64,000 bases of DNA from Hyphomicrobiales bacterium (GTDB lineage Bacteria; Pseudomonadota; Alphaproteobacteria; Rhizobiales; Rhizobiaceae): contig UCHV01000011.1 in assembly GCA_900472395.1 (NCBI GenBank), forward strand, positions 143,806-207,805, written 5' to 3'. This document shows positions 36,966-46,443 of this stretch, in pieces; position 1 is the first letter of the stretch; each line of letters begins with the position of its first letter. The translations under genes and the position numbers were made by a program. Below the pieces are notes generated by a model. The model ran no database searches. It saw nothing but the letters and a program-made list of their open reading frames with translations, and had not been told where the DNA came from.

Positions 36966-37541
36966 ATGGACGTCATTCTTCTTGAACGCATCGCCAAGCT
37001 CGGCCAGATGGGCGAGACCGTAAAGGTCAAGGACGGCTTTGCCCGTAACTACCTTCTGCCGCAGGGCAAGGCGCTGCGCGCCAACGAAGGCAACAAGAAG
37101 CGCTTCGAAGCCGAACGCGCTACCCTTGAAGCCCGTAACCTCGAGCGTAAGGGCGAAGCTCAGACCGTTGCCGACGTTCTCGGCGGCAAGACCTTCCTCG
37201 TCGTCCGTTCGGCCGGCGAAACCGGTCAGCTCTACGGTTCCGTTGCTGCCCGCGACATCGTCGAAGTTCTGGCTGAAGAAGGCTTCAACATCGGCCGCAA
37301 CCAGGTCGACCTGAACACCCCGATCAAGACCATCGGCCTGCACAGCGTTACGCTGCACCTGCATTCGGAAGTCGAAATCGAAATCCAGCTCAACGTTGCC
37401 CGTTCGGCTGAAGAAGCCGAGCGTCAGGCCAAGGGCGAAAGCCTCACCTCCGCCGACGCCATCTACGGCGTTGACGAAGACGCACTGCGTCCGGAAGACT
37501 TCTTCGATCCGGAAGCAGACCAGGACGGCGACGACGAATAA
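36966..37541 (+). CDS. rplI: 50S ribosomal protein L9
   Basis: L9 spans from 23S rRNA outward and helps frame maintenance. The 191-residue protein has the N-terminal RNA-binding domain ([32 protein letters not shown]), the long connecting helix and the C-terminal domain ([16 protein letters not shown]). An acidic extension of about 40 residues at the end exceeds the E. coli length (149) and is common in alphaproteobacteria. AAAGGA precedes the ATG. Confidence 0.97.
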   Translation: MDVILLERIAKLGQMGETVKVKDGFARNYLLPQGKALRANEGNKKRFEAERATLEARNLERKGEAQTVADVLGGKTFLVVRSAGETGQLYGSVAARDIVEVLAEEGFNIGRNQVDLNTPIKTIGLHSVTLHLHSEVEIEIQLNVARSAEEAERQAKGESLTSADAIYGVDEDALRPEDFFDPEADQDGDDE

Positions 37542-37570
37542 TCGTCTTTTCGCAGAGCTTTCTGCGTCAG

Positions 37571-37601
37571 CGCCCGGGCTTCACGGCCCGGGCGTTTTTT
37601 T
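37571..37601 (+). terminator. terminator after rplI
   Basis: CGCCCGGGC (37571-37579) pairs with GCCCGGGCG (37586-37594), followed by seven T. Confidence 0.95.
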
Positions 37602-37814
37602 GTCCCTTTTCGCGTATAGTGAGTCTCGAACTGCCGAGTCGCATCCGCCGCACAGTCAATCGGATTTGCCACTTTTCTCGGTTTTTTGTTTGGGCTATCC
37701 GGATCGCTTGTGAACTGCTGTGGGAATCATCTTTCCCGCCGGGCCGGCGTTCCGTGGCGCGCCGTGAGCCCTTATAAGCAAGATTGAAAAAAGCCCGGAG
37801 GAATAAGAAGTCCG

Positions 37815-39311
37815 ATGAACGAAGTCGCGCGCAAGATCACCAGTGCCCAGCCCGCGGAGCCGCATTACCGCGAAGCTCCGAACAATATCGAAGCGGAACA
37901 GGCCCTCCTCGGCGCGATCCTCGTCAATAACGACGCCTATTACCGCGTCTCGGACTTCCTGAAGCCACCGCATTTGCACGAACCGCTGCACCGCAAGATC
38001 TACGAGGTCGCCAGCGACATCATCCGCATGGGCAAGACCGCGACGCCGGTGACGCTGAAAAACTTCCTGCCCGCCGACCAGAAGGTCGGTGACATGACGG
38101 TGGCGCAATATCTCGCGCGCCTCGCCGCCGAAGCCGTGTCGATCATCAACGCCGAAGATTACGGCCGCGCCATCTACGATCTGGCGCTGCGCCGAGCGCT
38201 GATCACCATCGGCGAGGACATGGTCAACATCGCCTATGACGCGCCGCTCGACATGCCGCCGCAGGCGCAGATCGAAGACACCGAACGCCGCCTGTTCGAG
38301 CTTGCCGAAACCGGCCGTTACGATGGTGGTTTCCAGTCCTTCAACGACGCAGTGGCGCTTGCCATCGACATGGCCGGTCAGGCCTATGAACGCGACGGCC
38401 ACCTGTCGGGCATTTCCACCGGCATCATGTCGCTCGACGGCAAGATGGGCGGCCTGCAGCGTTCCGACTTGATCGTGCTTGCCGGACGTCCGGGCATGGG
38501 TAAAACCTCTCTTGCCACCAATATCGCCTACAACATCGCCGCATCCTATGAGCCGGAAGTGCAGCCGGATGGCTCGTTCAAGGCCAAGAACGGCGGCGTC
38601 GTGGGCTTCTATTCGCTCGAAATGTCGTCCGAACAGCTGGCCACCCGTATCATTTCCGAGCAGACGGAAGTGTCGTCGTCAAAGATTCGCCGCGGTGACA
38701 TTACCGAGGCCGATTTCGAAAAGCTGGTCGCCTGCTCTCAGATGATGCAGAAGGTTCCGCTGTTCATCGACCAGACCGGTGGTATTTCCATCGCCCAGCT
38801 ATCCGCCCGCGCTCGTCGCCTTAAGCGCCAGCGCGGCCTCGATTGCCTCGTGGTGGACTATATTCAGCTGATGACGGGCTCCGGCAAATCCGGCGAAAAC
38901 CGCGTTCAGGAAATTACCCAGATCACCACTGGCCTGAAATCGCTCGGCAAGGAACTGAACGTTCCGATCATCGCTCTGTCACAGCTGTCGCGTGGTGTCG
39001 AAAGCCGCGAAGACAAACGCCCGCAGCTCTCCGACCTTCGTGAATCCGGCTCCATCGAGCAGGACGCCGACGTGGTGCTCTTCGTGTTCCGTGAGGAATA
39101 TTATGTGAAGAACATGGAACCGCGCGATATTTCGGATCCGAAATACCCGGAATGGGAAGCGCATATGGACAAGGTGAAGGGCACGGCGGACGTGATCATC
39201 GCCAAGCAGCGCCACGGACCGACCGGTACCGTCAAGCTCGCCTTCCAGTCGGAATTCACCCGCTTTGCGGATTTGGCCGAACCGAGCTTCACCCATTACG
39301 AAGAGCCGTGA
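37815..39311 (+). CDS. dnaB: replicative DNA helicase DnaB
   Basis: DnaB is the hexameric helicase that unwinds DNA ahead of the replisome and binds DnaG primase. The 498-residue protein has the N-terminal collar domain (PNNIEAEQALLGAIL) and the RecA-like C-terminal domain with Walker A GRPGMGKTS (224-232), DCLVVDYIQLMTG (Walker B) and LSDLRESGSIEQDADVV. No intein is present. The ATG follows GGAGGAA at a rather long spacing of about 12. It ends at a terminator. Confidence 0.98.
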   Translation: MNEVARKITSAQPAEPHYREAPNNIEAEQALLGAILVNNDAYYRVSDFLKPPHLHEPLHRKIYEVASDIIRMGKTATPVTLKNFLPADQKVGDMTVAQYLARLAAEAVSIINAEDYGRAIYDLALRRALITIGEDMVNIAYDAPLDMPPQAQIEDTERRLFELAETGRYDGGFQSFNDAVALAIDMAGQAYERDGHLSGISTGIMSLDGKMGGLQRSDLIVLAGRPGMGKTSLATNIAYNIAASYEPEVQPDGSFKAKNGGVVGFYSLEMSSEQLATRIISEQTEVSSSKIRRGDITEADFEKLVACSQMMQKVPLFIDQTGGISIAQLSARARRLKRQRGLDCLVVDYIQLMTGSGKSGENRVQEITQITTGLKSLGKELNVPIIALSQLSRGVESREDKRPQLSDLRESGSIEQDADVVLFVFREEYYVKNMEPRDISDPKYPEWEAHMDKVKGTADVIIAKQRHGPTGTVKLAFQSEFTRFADLAEPSFTHYEEP

Positions 39312-39319
39312 ATGATGCG

Positions 39320-39344
39320 AGGCCCGGAATTTTCCGGGCCTTTC
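39320..39344 (+). terminator. terminator after dnaB
   Basis: AGGCCCGGAA (39320-39329) pairs with TTCCGGGCCT (39332-39341), with TTC after. Confidence 0.8.
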
Positions 39345-39447
39345 TCCTGTCTCACCGCTGTACCGGAATTGTTCGAAGCGGCTTTCCTCGCGCTGGCGAA
39401 GCCTATAGGGTCGCCGCACAATCGACCCATCGCATGAGTGCCTCCCC

Positions 39448-40635
39448 ATGATCCAGATGACCGACTTTTCCGAGACCGAAGATTTCGACGACGACGTTGC
39501 TTATGACCCGTTCGATAGCGCGCCGGTACGGCTCACCGTCGATCTGGGCGCTCTGGCCGAAAACTGGCGTGACATGGCGCGCCGTTCCGGCAATGCCCGC
39601 ACCGCAGCCGTCGTCAAGGCGGATGCCTACGGGCTTGGTCTCGAGGACTGTGGCACCGCGCTTTACGAAGCGGGCGCGCGCGATTTCTTCGTCGCCGTGC
39701 CGCAGGAGGGCGCAACGTTGCGGACTTACGCACCGGACGCCCGCATCTATGTATTGTCCGGCATCTGGCCGGGTCAGGAAGCGCTTTTCTTCGATCATGA
39801 TCTCGTGCCGGTCCTCGCTTCGGAAGACCAGCTTGCTTTCTGGATGTCGGTGATTGCCGATCGCGACGACCACCCCTGTGCCCTGCAGGTGGATACCGGT
39901 TTCAACCGCCTGGGTCTTCCCTTGGAAGACGCGCTGGCGCTGGCCGAAGATGTTTCGCGTCCGGCAAGTTTTTCGCCGGTTCTGGTGATGTCGCACCTGC
40001 ATAGCGGCGACAACCCTTCTTCGCCGCTCAGCCGAGTCCAGCTTGAGGCTTTTCAAAAAGTTGTGGAAGCTTTCGAAGGCGTCGAGGCAAGCCTCTCGGC
40101 CTCCGCCGGGATCTTTCTCGGGCCGGAATACCACTTCGACCTTACCCGGCCCGGTATCGCCGTTTATGGCGGTGAAGCCGTTAACGGCATGCAGCCGCTG
40201 CGCCCGGTCGCCAAGGCGGAGGCGCGCATCATCCAGATCCGCGAAGCGGCTGCCGGCGCGACTGTCAGCTACGGCGCCACACACCAGCTGTCGCGCAACA
40301 GCCGTCTTGCCGTCGTCTCCGCCGGTTATGCCGACGGTTACTTGCGTTCGCTCTCCGGCTCGGGCGTACCCTTGCGCGCCGGCGGCACAGCGGGCGCCTT
40401 CGGTTTCGTCGGCAATACCCGCGTGCCGGTAATCGGCCGCGTGACCATGGACATGGTGATCTTCGACATTACCGACGTGCCTGAAGGCGACGTGCGTGTG
40501 GGCGATTACATCGAGATGTTCGGTCCCAATATTCCGCTCGATGAGGCGGCCCGTGCCGGCGGTACGATCGGTTACGAACTCCTGACCAGCCTCGGCCTGC
40601 GCCACGAGCGCCGCTACATCGACGCCAGCGACTGA
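39448..40635 (+). CDS. alr: alanine racemase
   Basis: Alr is a PLP enzyme that makes D-alanine for peptidoglycan. The 395-residue protein has the PLP lysine Lys57 in VVKADAYGLG, the second catalytic Tyr275 in SYGATH, and the barrel plus C-terminal beta domain (RVTMDMVIFDITD). An acidic N-terminal extension of about 20 residues (DFSETEDFDDDV) precedes the usual start; ATG 39457 is an alternative start. It lies between dnaB and a ParD/ParE module. Confidence 0.95.
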   Translation: MIQMTDFSETEDFDDDVAYDPFDSAPVRLTVDLGALAENWRDMARRSGNARTAAVVKADAYGLGLEDCGTALYEAGARDFFVAVPQEGATLRTYAPDARIYVLSGIWPGQEALFFDHDLVPVLASEDQLAFWMSVIADRDDHPCALQVDTGFNRLGLPLEDALALAEDVSRPASFSPVLVMSHLHSGDNPSSPLSRVQLEAFQKVVEAFEGVEASLSASAGIFLGPEYHFDLTRPGIAVYGGEAVNGMQPLRPVAKAEARIIQIREAAAGATVSYGATHQLSRNSRLAVVSAGYADGYLRSLSGSGVPLRAGGTAGAFGFVGNTRVPVIGRVTMDMVIFDITDVPEGDVRVGDYIEMFGPNIPLDEAARAGGTIGYELLTSLGLRHERRYIDASD

Positions 40636-40712
40636 TCTCTTTATCGCTTCTTTTGCGGCCCCTCTTGGAAGCAGAGAGGGACCGTGCTAGAAGAGAACAA
40701 AAGGAGATCGAA

Positions 40713-40970
40713 ATGACCGAGATCCATCTCAGTGATAGGCAAAAAGCGTTCATCGAAGAGCAGGTGAAGTCTGGCGCTTATGGTAGCGCTGAAGACGTCA
40801 TCGCAGATGGCTTGTCTCGTATCGGAAGCGAGAATGAGGAGTTGCGGGCACTGATTGCGGAAGCGGATGCGCAACTGGAGCGGGGCGAATACGTTACCTA
40901 TGCCAATGCAGATGCGCATGCCGATTCCATCATTGAGCGGGGGATGCGGTTATTAGATCGAAAGAGCTGA
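40713..40970 (+). CDS. ParD-family antitoxin
   Basis: This 85-residue protein has a ribbon-helix-helix start (EIHLSDRQKAFIEEQVKSG, then AYGSAEDVIADGLSRI) and an acidic C-terminal helix typical of ParD antitoxins of the CC2985 type. ATG 40713 has AAGGAG seven bases upstream; an in-frame start at 40653 lies in the promoter region. A CCCTCT/AGAGGG hairpin (40660-40680) lies just upstream and may be part of the operator. The 3' end overlaps the toxin frame. Confidence 0.85.
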   Translation: MTEIHLSDRQKAFIEEQVKSGAYGSAEDVIADGLSRIGSENEELRALIAEADAQLERGEYVTYANADAHADSIIERGMRLLDRKS

Positions 40971-41263
40971 TCTACACCCCTCTCGCCGATAACGATCTCC
41001 TCAGCATCTTCCTCTTTATTGCCGCCGATGATCCGGTGGCCGCATCGCACTTCGTTCGCGACCTGACAAAAAAGATCGAATGGATTGCTCTGAGCGGCTT
41101 TCCCGGCGCGTCGCGGGATAATATATCGCCCGGCCTTAAAGCCCTGCCCTATCGAAAGCGGTGCATCTACTTTCGTACCACCGATACTGCCGTGCGCATC
41201 CTTCGCGTTGTTCATAGCCACCAAAATCTGACAGCCGACTTCTTCAAAACAATAAAAGACTGA
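40952..41263 (+). CDS. ParE-family toxin lacking a standard start codon
   Basis: The frame encodes a full ParE: KELIYTPLADNDLLSIFLF at the start, GFPGASRDN in the middle, CIYFRTT then VRILRVVHSHQN near the end. It is open only from 40937 (TGA at 40934-40936), and the first ATG/GTG/TTG is GTG 41036, inside the fold. A full-length protein (103 residues) would need ATT 40952, which has a purine-rich GCGGGGGA upstream, or CTG 40967. Either a rare start is used or the original start has mutated and the toxin is silenced. ParE toxins inhibit gyrase; activity here is uncertain. Confidence 0.65.
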   Translation: MRSKELIYTPLADNDLLSIFLFIAADDPVAASHFVRDLTKKIEWIALSGFPGASRDNISPGLKALPYRKRCIYFRTTDTAVRILRVVHSHQNLTADFFKTIKD

Positions 41264-41273
41264 CCCTTATCCA

Positions 41274-42677
41274 ATGGCAAAACCCAAAACCCAATTCGTC
41301 TGCCAGAACTGCGGCACGGTGCATAATCGCTGGGCCGGCAAGTGCGAAGGCTGCGGTGAATGGAACACCATCGTCGAGGAAGATCCGATGGGGGGCATCG
41401 GCTCCGGCCCGGGCAAGGTGCCGAAAAAGGGGCGCCCCGTCACGCTTACCACGCTTTCGGGCGAAACCGAGGAGGCACCGCGGGTCCAGACCGGCATTTC
41501 CGAACTCGACCGCGCCACCGGCGGCGGTTTCGTGCGTGGCTCGGTCGTACTGGTGGGCGGCGATCCGGGCATCGGAAAATCGACACTGCTGATGCAGGCG
41601 GCCGCCGCCCTTTCGCGCCGCAAACAACGCATCATCTATGTCTCGGGCGAAGAAGCGGTGGCGCAGGTGCGTCTGCGCGCGCAACGTCTCGGTGCCGCCG
41701 ATACCGATGTGCTTCTGGCCGCCGAAACCAATGTGGAAGACATTCTCGCAACGATTTCTGAAGGCAAGCGCCCCGATCTTGTCATTATCGACTCCATCCA
41801 GACACTCTGGAGCGACACGGCCGACAGCGCGCCCGGCACCGTCACGCAGGTGCGCACCGGCGTTCAGGCGATGATCCGGTTTGCCAAGCAGACGGGTGCC
41901 GCCATGGTTCTGGTCGGCCACGTCACCAAGGAAGGCCAGATTGCCGGTCCGCGCGTGGTCGAGCACATGGTCGATGCCGTCCTCTATTTCGAAGGCGACC
42001 GTGGCCACCATTACCGCGTTTTGCGGACGGTCAAAAACCGCTTTGGCCCGACCGACGAAATCGGCGTGTTCGAAATGTCGGATCGGGGCTTGCGTGAAGT
42101 CACCAATCCATCCGAACTGTTTCTCGGCGAACGCAACGCCAAATCGCCAGGCGCCGCCGTCTTTGCCGGCATGGAAGGCACACGTCCGGTTCTGGTCGAG
42201 GTGCAGGCGCTGGTGGCACCAACTTCCCTCGGCACGCCGCGTCGCGCCGTGGTCGGGTGGGATAGTTCGCGTCTTGCGATGATTCTTGCCGTGCTCGAAG
42301 CCCATTGCGGTGTGCGGCTCGGCCAGCATGATGTGTATCTCAACGTGGCCGGCGGTTATCGCATTTCCGAACCGGCGGCGGATATGGCGATTGCCTCCGC
42401 CCTCGTCTCGTCACTTGCGGATACCCCGCTGCCACCGGATTGCGTGTTTTTCGGTGAAATCAGCCTGTCGGGCGCAGTTCGCCCGGTATCGCAGACGGCG
42501 CAGCGCCTGAAGGAAGCCGAAAAGCTCGGCTTTGCCGGCGCCATGCTACCCGCCACCTCCGCCGAATTGCCGAAAGGCGGAAACGCACGCTGGACCAAGA
42601 TCGAGGATCTGCCTGACCTCGTCTCACGCATCGCCGGATCGGCAAAGAAATTGGGGAAACAGGCGGATGATGATTGA
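41274..42677 (+). CDS. radA: DNA repair protein RadA
   Basis: RadA (Sms) is a DnaB-like helicase that assists RecA in branch migration of recombination intermediates. The 467-residue protein has the four-Cys zinc finger (Cys10, Cys13, Cys24, Cys27), Walker A GGDPGIGKST (94-103), the RadA-specific KNRFG motif and the C-terminal Lon-like domain (LSGAVRPV). It starts 10 bp after the ParE stop. A small terminator follows. Confidence 0.97.
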   Translation: MAKPKTQFVCQNCGTVHNRWAGKCEGCGEWNTIVEEDPMGGIGSGPGKVPKKGRPVTLTTLSGETEEAPRVQTGISELDRATGGGFVRGSVVLVGGDPGIGKSTLLMQAAAALSRRKQRIIYVSGEEAVAQVRLRAQRLGAADTDVLLAAETNVEDILATISEGKRPDLVIIDSIQTLWSDTADSAPGTVTQVRTGVQAMIRFAKQTGAAMVLVGHVTKEGQIAGPRVVEHMVDAVLYFEGDRGHHYRVLRTVKNRFGPTDEIGVFEMSDRGLREVTNPSELFLGERNAKSPGAAVFAGMEGTRPVLVEVQALVAPTSLGTPRRAVVGWDSSRLAMILAVLEAHCGVRLGQHDVYLNVAGGYRISEPAADMAIASALVSSLADTPLPPDCVFFGEISLSGAVRPVSQTAQRLKEAEKLGFAGAMLPATSAELPKGGNARWTKIEDLPDLVSRIAGSAKKLGKQADDD

Positions 42678-42752
42678 TCTTTCGTAAGCGAGACGACTGA
42701 TGTAAGAGGGCATCGACAAGGGCGTCAGTGTCACTTCGGCACACGTCATGAC

Positions 42753-42772
42753 AGGCGACCGGATCGCCTTTT
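42753..42772 (+). terminator. terminator after radA
   Basis: AGGCGA (42753-42758) pairs with TCGCCT (42764-42769), followed by TTT. Confidence 0.6.
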
Positions 42773-42816
42773 GAATTCCGGCCCCGTCGTCGGTTAAGTT
42801 CTGGAGTAGGTAGTTT

Positions 42817-43395
42817 ATGCCCATCACGATTTTCGACGGTATCGTCATCGGCGTCACGCTGTTTTCGGCCGTGCTCGCCATGGTACGCGGCTTTTCCCGC
42901 GAAGTGCTGTCGATCGCCAGCTGGATCGGCTCAGTCGCCGCCGCTTATTATCTTTATCCGCTGCTTCTGCCTTACGCGAAGAACTATACCGCCGACGACA
43001 AGATCGCGCTTGCCGCTTCCGTCGGCATCATCTTCCTTGTGGCCCTGATCATCATCACGCTGATCACCACCAAGATCGCCGACTTCATCATCGACAGCCG
43101 CATCGGCGCGCTGGACCGCACACTCGGCTTCCTGTTCGGCGCCGCTCGCGGCCTGCTGCTCCTGGTCGTGGCGCTGGCGTTCTGGAACTGGCTTGTTGGT
43201 GCACCGGCCCAGCCGGATTGGGTGAAGAATGCCAAGTCAAAACCGTTTCTGGATTCGCTGGTGGTTCGCCTTGTGTCCGCACTGCCTGAAAACGTCGAGG
43301 CCCGCGCCCGCGCCCGCCTGAGCGGAGAACCTGAACCGGGTGAAGCAGGCCAGGAGCAGGCTCCCTCCGACGAAGCACCGTCAACAAATAATTGA
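42817..43395 (+). CDS. cvpA: CvpA family membrane protein
   Basis: This 192-residue protein has four hydrophobic segments (starting FDGIVIGVTLFSAVLAMV) and a hydrophilic C-terminal tail rich in Glu/Ser/Pro. It is named for colicin V production in E. coli; its physiological role remains unclear (envelope homeostasis has been suggested). The cvpA-purF neighbourhood is widely conserved. A GGAG ribosome site precedes the ATG. Confidence 0.9.
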   Translation: MPITIFDGIVIGVTLFSAVLAMVRGFSREVLSIASWIGSVAAAYYLYPLLLPYAKNYTADDKIALAASVGIIFLVALIIITLITTKIADFIIDSRIGALDRTLGFLFGAARGLLLLVVALAFWNWLVGAPAQPDWVKNAKSKPFLDSLVVRLVSALPENVEARARARLSGEPEPGEAGQEQAPSDEAPSTNN

Positions 43396-43436
43396 CGCTA
43401 TGTTGTGCTTGATCGGCAGTCAGACGTCACCATTTG

Positions 43437-43445
43437 TGCTATAAG
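43437..43445 (+). promoter_or_regulatory. extended -10 promoter of purF
   Basis: TGCTATAAG combines an extended -10 TG with TATAAG (43440-43445), about 90 bp before purF. No good -35 is visible, as is usual for extended -10 promoters. Confidence 0.45.
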
Positions 43446-43537
43446 CAACTGAACAGGATGAAGGCCGGATCTCGGGCAGACATAAAAGCCCGCCCGGCCT
43501 CTTCGTTTTTCCTATACGAAAGCAAGGGCCAGCAGAG

Positions 43538-45028
43538 ATGAGTCAGCCGGTTTCGCAAGGCATTATCGATGATTTGGATGGTGACACGCTGCATGAGGAA
43601 TGTGGCGTATTCGGCATTCTGGGGCATCCCGACGCGGCAACGCTGACGGCTCTCGGCCTGCACGCGCTGCAGCACCGCGGCCAGGAAGCCGCCGGCATCG
43701 TGACGTTCGATGGCATGCGCTTCCATTCGGAACGCCGCATGGGCCTCGTTGGCGACCATTATACGGATCCGGCGACGCTCGCGAAACTCCCGGGCGATAT
43801 CTCGATCGGCCACGTGCGTTATTCCACCACCGGCGAAGTGGCACTTCGCAACGTGCAGCCGCTGTTTGCGGAACTGGAAGTCGGCGGCATCGCCATTGCC
43901 CATAACGGCAACTTCACCAACGGCCTGACATTGCGCCGCCAGCTGATTGCCGGTGGCGCCATCTGTCAGTCTACTTCGGATACCGAAGTGGTACTGCATC
44001 TCATTGCCCGCTCGCGTTATTCTTCCACGGCCGACCGCTTCATCGACGCGGTTCGCCAGATGGAAGGCGGTTATTCCATGTTGGCCATGACCCGCACCAA
44101 GCTGATCGCCGCCCGCGACCCCACCGGCATTCGTCCGCTGGTCATGGGTGAACTCGACGGCAAGCCGGTCTTCTGCTCGGAAACCTGCGCGCTCGATATC
44201 ATCGGCGCAAAATACGTACGCGACGTTGAAAACGGCGAAGTCATCATCTGCGAAGTCCAGCCGGACGGCACGGTATCCATCGACGCCCGCAAGGCCGGCA
44301 ATGGACAGCCGGAACGCCTCTGCCTGTTCGAATACGTTTATTTCGCCCGTCCCGATTCGGTCGTCGGCGGCCGCTCGGTTTATGTTGCCCGCAAGAACAT
44401 GGGCATCAATCTTGCCAAGGAATCCCCCGTAGAAGCCGACGTCGTCGTGCCGGTGCCGGATGGCGGCACACCGGCAGCACTCGGTTATGCCCAGCAGAGC
44501 GGCATTCCGTTCGAATACGGCATCATCCGCAATCATTATGTCGGGCGCACCTTCATCGAGCCGACCCAGCAGATCCGTGCGCTGGGCGTCAAGCTGAAGC
44601 ACTCGGCCAACCGCGCGATGATCGATGGCAAGCGCGTCGTGCTGGTCGATGACTCTGTCGTACGCGGCACCACGTCGCTGAAGATCGTGCAGATGATCCG
44701 CGATGCCGGCGCCAAGGAAGTGCATTTGCGTGTCGCCAGCCCGATGATCTATTACCCGGATTTCTACGGCATCGACACGCCCGACCGCGACAAGCTGCTC
44801 GCCAACCAGTACGAAGACCTGGAAGCGATGTGCAAATACATCGGCTGCGACAGCCTTGAATTCCTGTCGATCAACGGCCTTTACCGCGCCGTCGGCGGCG
44901 AGGATCGCAACGATGCGCGTCCGCAGTTTACCGATCACTATTTCACCGGTGACTACCCTACCCGTCTTCTCGACAAGGACGGCGAGGCGGTGGGCCGCAA
45001 GGTCTCGCTGCTGGCCAGCAACGGCTGA
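43538..45028 (+). CDS. purF: amidophosphoribosyltransferase
   Basis: PurF makes phosphoribosylamine from PRPP and glutamine, the first committed step of purine synthesis. The 496-residue protein has a short N-terminal propeptide before the nucleophile Cys22 (EECGVFGI), the class II glutaminase domain (STTGEVALRNVQP, AHNGNFTN) and the PRPP-binding motif VLVDDSVVRGTT. The propeptide places it in the self-processing group; no iron-sulfur claim is made. A strong terminator follows. Confidence 0.98.
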   Translation: MSQPVSQGIIDDLDGDTLHEECGVFGILGHPDAATLTALGLHALQHRGQEAAGIVTFDGMRFHSERRMGLVGDHYTDPATLAKLPGDISIGHVRYSTTGEVALRNVQPLFAELEVGGIAIAHNGNFTNGLTLRRQLIAGGAICQSTSDTEVVLHLIARSRYSSTADRFIDAVRQMEGGYSMLAMTRTKLIAARDPTGIRPLVMGELDGKPVFCSETCALDIIGAKYVRDVENGEVIICEVQPDGTVSIDARKAGNGQPERLCLFEYVYFARPDSVVGGRSVYVARKNMGINLAKESPVEADVVVPVPDGGTPAALGYAQQSGIPFEYGIIRNHYVGRTFIEPTQQIRALGVKLKHSANRAMIDGKRVVLVDDSVVRGTTSLKIVQMIRDAGAKEVHLRVASPMIYYPDFYGIDTPDRDKLLANQYEDLEAMCKYIGCDSLEFLSINGLYRAVGGEDRNDARPQFTDHYFTGDYPTRLLDKDGEAVGRKVSLLASNG

Positions 45029-45050
45029 TACGCGATCCCGGCGTTTTGGT

Positions 45051-45081
45051 GGGCGTCCGCTTCACGGCGGGCGCCCTTTTC
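45051..45081 (+). terminator. terminator after purF
   Basis: GGGCGTCCGC (45051-45060) pairs with GCGGGCGCCC (45067-45076) with one G-U pair, followed by TTTT. Confidence 0.85.
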
Positions 45082-45448
45082 GTATGGGCGACATTGGCCT
45101 CTGACAAAAGGCCGCACCCGCCGCCACAGGCGCATTGATCCGCGTCAAATCCCCGACCGCGCAATTTTGGCATATCACTCCGGCAACGGAGATGATGTGC
45201 CATGTCACTTTTGATGCACTTTTTCAGCCGACCGGCCGGCGGCCAACAGCCGACGCGACGGGGTATTCCCGTGCACCGTTATGCTGACGGGCGGGTGTCG
45301 AGGCCGCGTTATCCCGGTTGCGCGCAAGGTCTTGCGCATACCGGACGGCTGTGACAATCACGATAACCGAGAGGTCGCGCGGTGCTGCCGCGAAGTAATG
45401 CCTCTGTAACAGTGCGCCCCTTGAGGGCGCAGCAACCGGGGGCAAGAC
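45082..45448. other. intergenic stretch purF-SDR
   Basis: Apart from one doubtful small frame (45202-45354) no gene is seen. The last part, rich in GC, should hold the promoter of the SDR gene. No conserved RNA structure was recognised. Confidence 0.5.
45202..45354 (+). CDS. doubtful small ORF (50 aa)
   Basis: ATG 45202 is preceded by GGAGATG and opens a 50-codon frame (MSLLMHFFSRPAGGQQ at the start) rich in Arg, Pro and Gly, ending TGA 45352-45354. No domain is recognised. The GC-rich context can produce such frames by chance, so support is weak. Confidence 0.25.
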   Translation: MSLLMHFFSRPAGGQQPTRRGIPVHRYADGRVSRPRYPGCAQGLAHTGRL

Positions 45449-46189
45449 ATGACGATCGACCTGAAGGACAGGATTGCACTGGTGACGGGCGCCTCACGCG
45501 GCATCGGTTATTTCATGGCACTCGAACTGGCCAAGGCCGGCGCACATGTGATTGCCTGTGCCCGCACGGTGGGCGGCCTGGAAGAGCTCGATGACGCGAT
45601 CAAGGCCGGCGGCGGATCGGCCACGCTCGTGCCCTTCGACATCACCGACATGGCGGCGATCGACAAGCTGGGCGCCTCGATTTTCGAGCGCTGGGGCAAG
45701 CTCGACATCCTCGTCGCCAATGCCGGCATTCTGGGCGTCATTTCGCCGCTTGCCCATGTCGAGGCCAAGGTGTTCGAGCGGGTGATGAACACCAATGTCA
45801 CCGCCATGTGGCGGCTGATCCGCTCGCTGGAACCGCTGCTGGTCAAATCCGATGCCGGCCGCGCGCTGTTGCTTTCCTCCGGCGTCGCCACCAATCCGCG
45901 CGCCTTCTGGGGCGCCTACGCCATGTCGAAGGCAGCGGTGGAAACCATGGGTCGTATCTGGGCGGAGGAGATGGCGCATACCTCGCTCAAGATCAATCTC
46001 GTCAACCCCGGCGCCACACGCACGTCGATGCGCGCGCAGGCCATGCCCGGCGAAGACCCGGAAACACTGCCGCACCCGTCTGAGATTGCGCAAAAGATCC
46101 TGCCGCTGATGTCGCCGGAACTGACGGAGAGCGGCAAGCTCTTCGTGGTGCGTGAAAACCGGTTCGTGGATTACCGCCTGCCGGAGTAA
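45449..46189 (+). CDS. short-chain dehydrogenase/reductase (SDR)
   Basis: This 246-residue classical SDR has the cofactor loop TGASRGIG, NAGILG, and the catalytic region with Ser (LLLSSGVA) and Tyr-x3-Lys (YAMSKAA). The substrate is unknown. An SDR in this position after purF is common in rhizobia. Cofactor preference (NADP suggested by the Arg after the glycine loop) is only an inference. Confidence 0.92.
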   Translation: MTIDLKDRIALVTGASRGIGYFMALELAKAGAHVIACARTVGGLEELDDAIKAGGGSATLVPFDITDMAAIDKLGASIFERWGKLDILVANAGILGVISPLAHVEAKVFERVMNTNVTAMWRLIRSLEPLLVKSDAGRALLLSSGVATNPRAFWGAYAMSKAAVETMGRIWAEEMAHTSLKINLVNPGATRTSMRAQAMPGEDPETLPHPSEIAQKILPLMSPELTESGKLFVVRENRFVDYRLPE

Positions 46190-46443
46190 GGCCAGCCACT
46201 GCTTCGTGCAGCTGCGCAAGCGTTTCGCTTTGATGAGAGGCGGGACGCTCATCCTCTTGACCAAATCCCGCCCTCACGCCATAACCACATCCATGAACAC
46301 GGCAATTTCCATTTGTGGGAATATCATTCACTAGCGCTTGGCGCTGGTCCGGCCGTTTTCGTCTCTCGAAAAGCCTTGAAGACAAACGCCCCGGTCCCGG
46401 CACCGGTCGCGGCATGTCTTGTCGACCTTGGGAGATTTTTTCA

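Noticed and set aside
41036..41263. 75-residue toxin starting at GTG 41036
   Set aside because: It would begin inside the first helix pair of the ParE fold; the upstream codons clearly belong to the family.
46190..46443. Leader regulation of cysS (T-box-like)
   Set aside because: Small inverted repeats occur, but no T-box features, and this mechanism is not expected in alphaproteobacteria.
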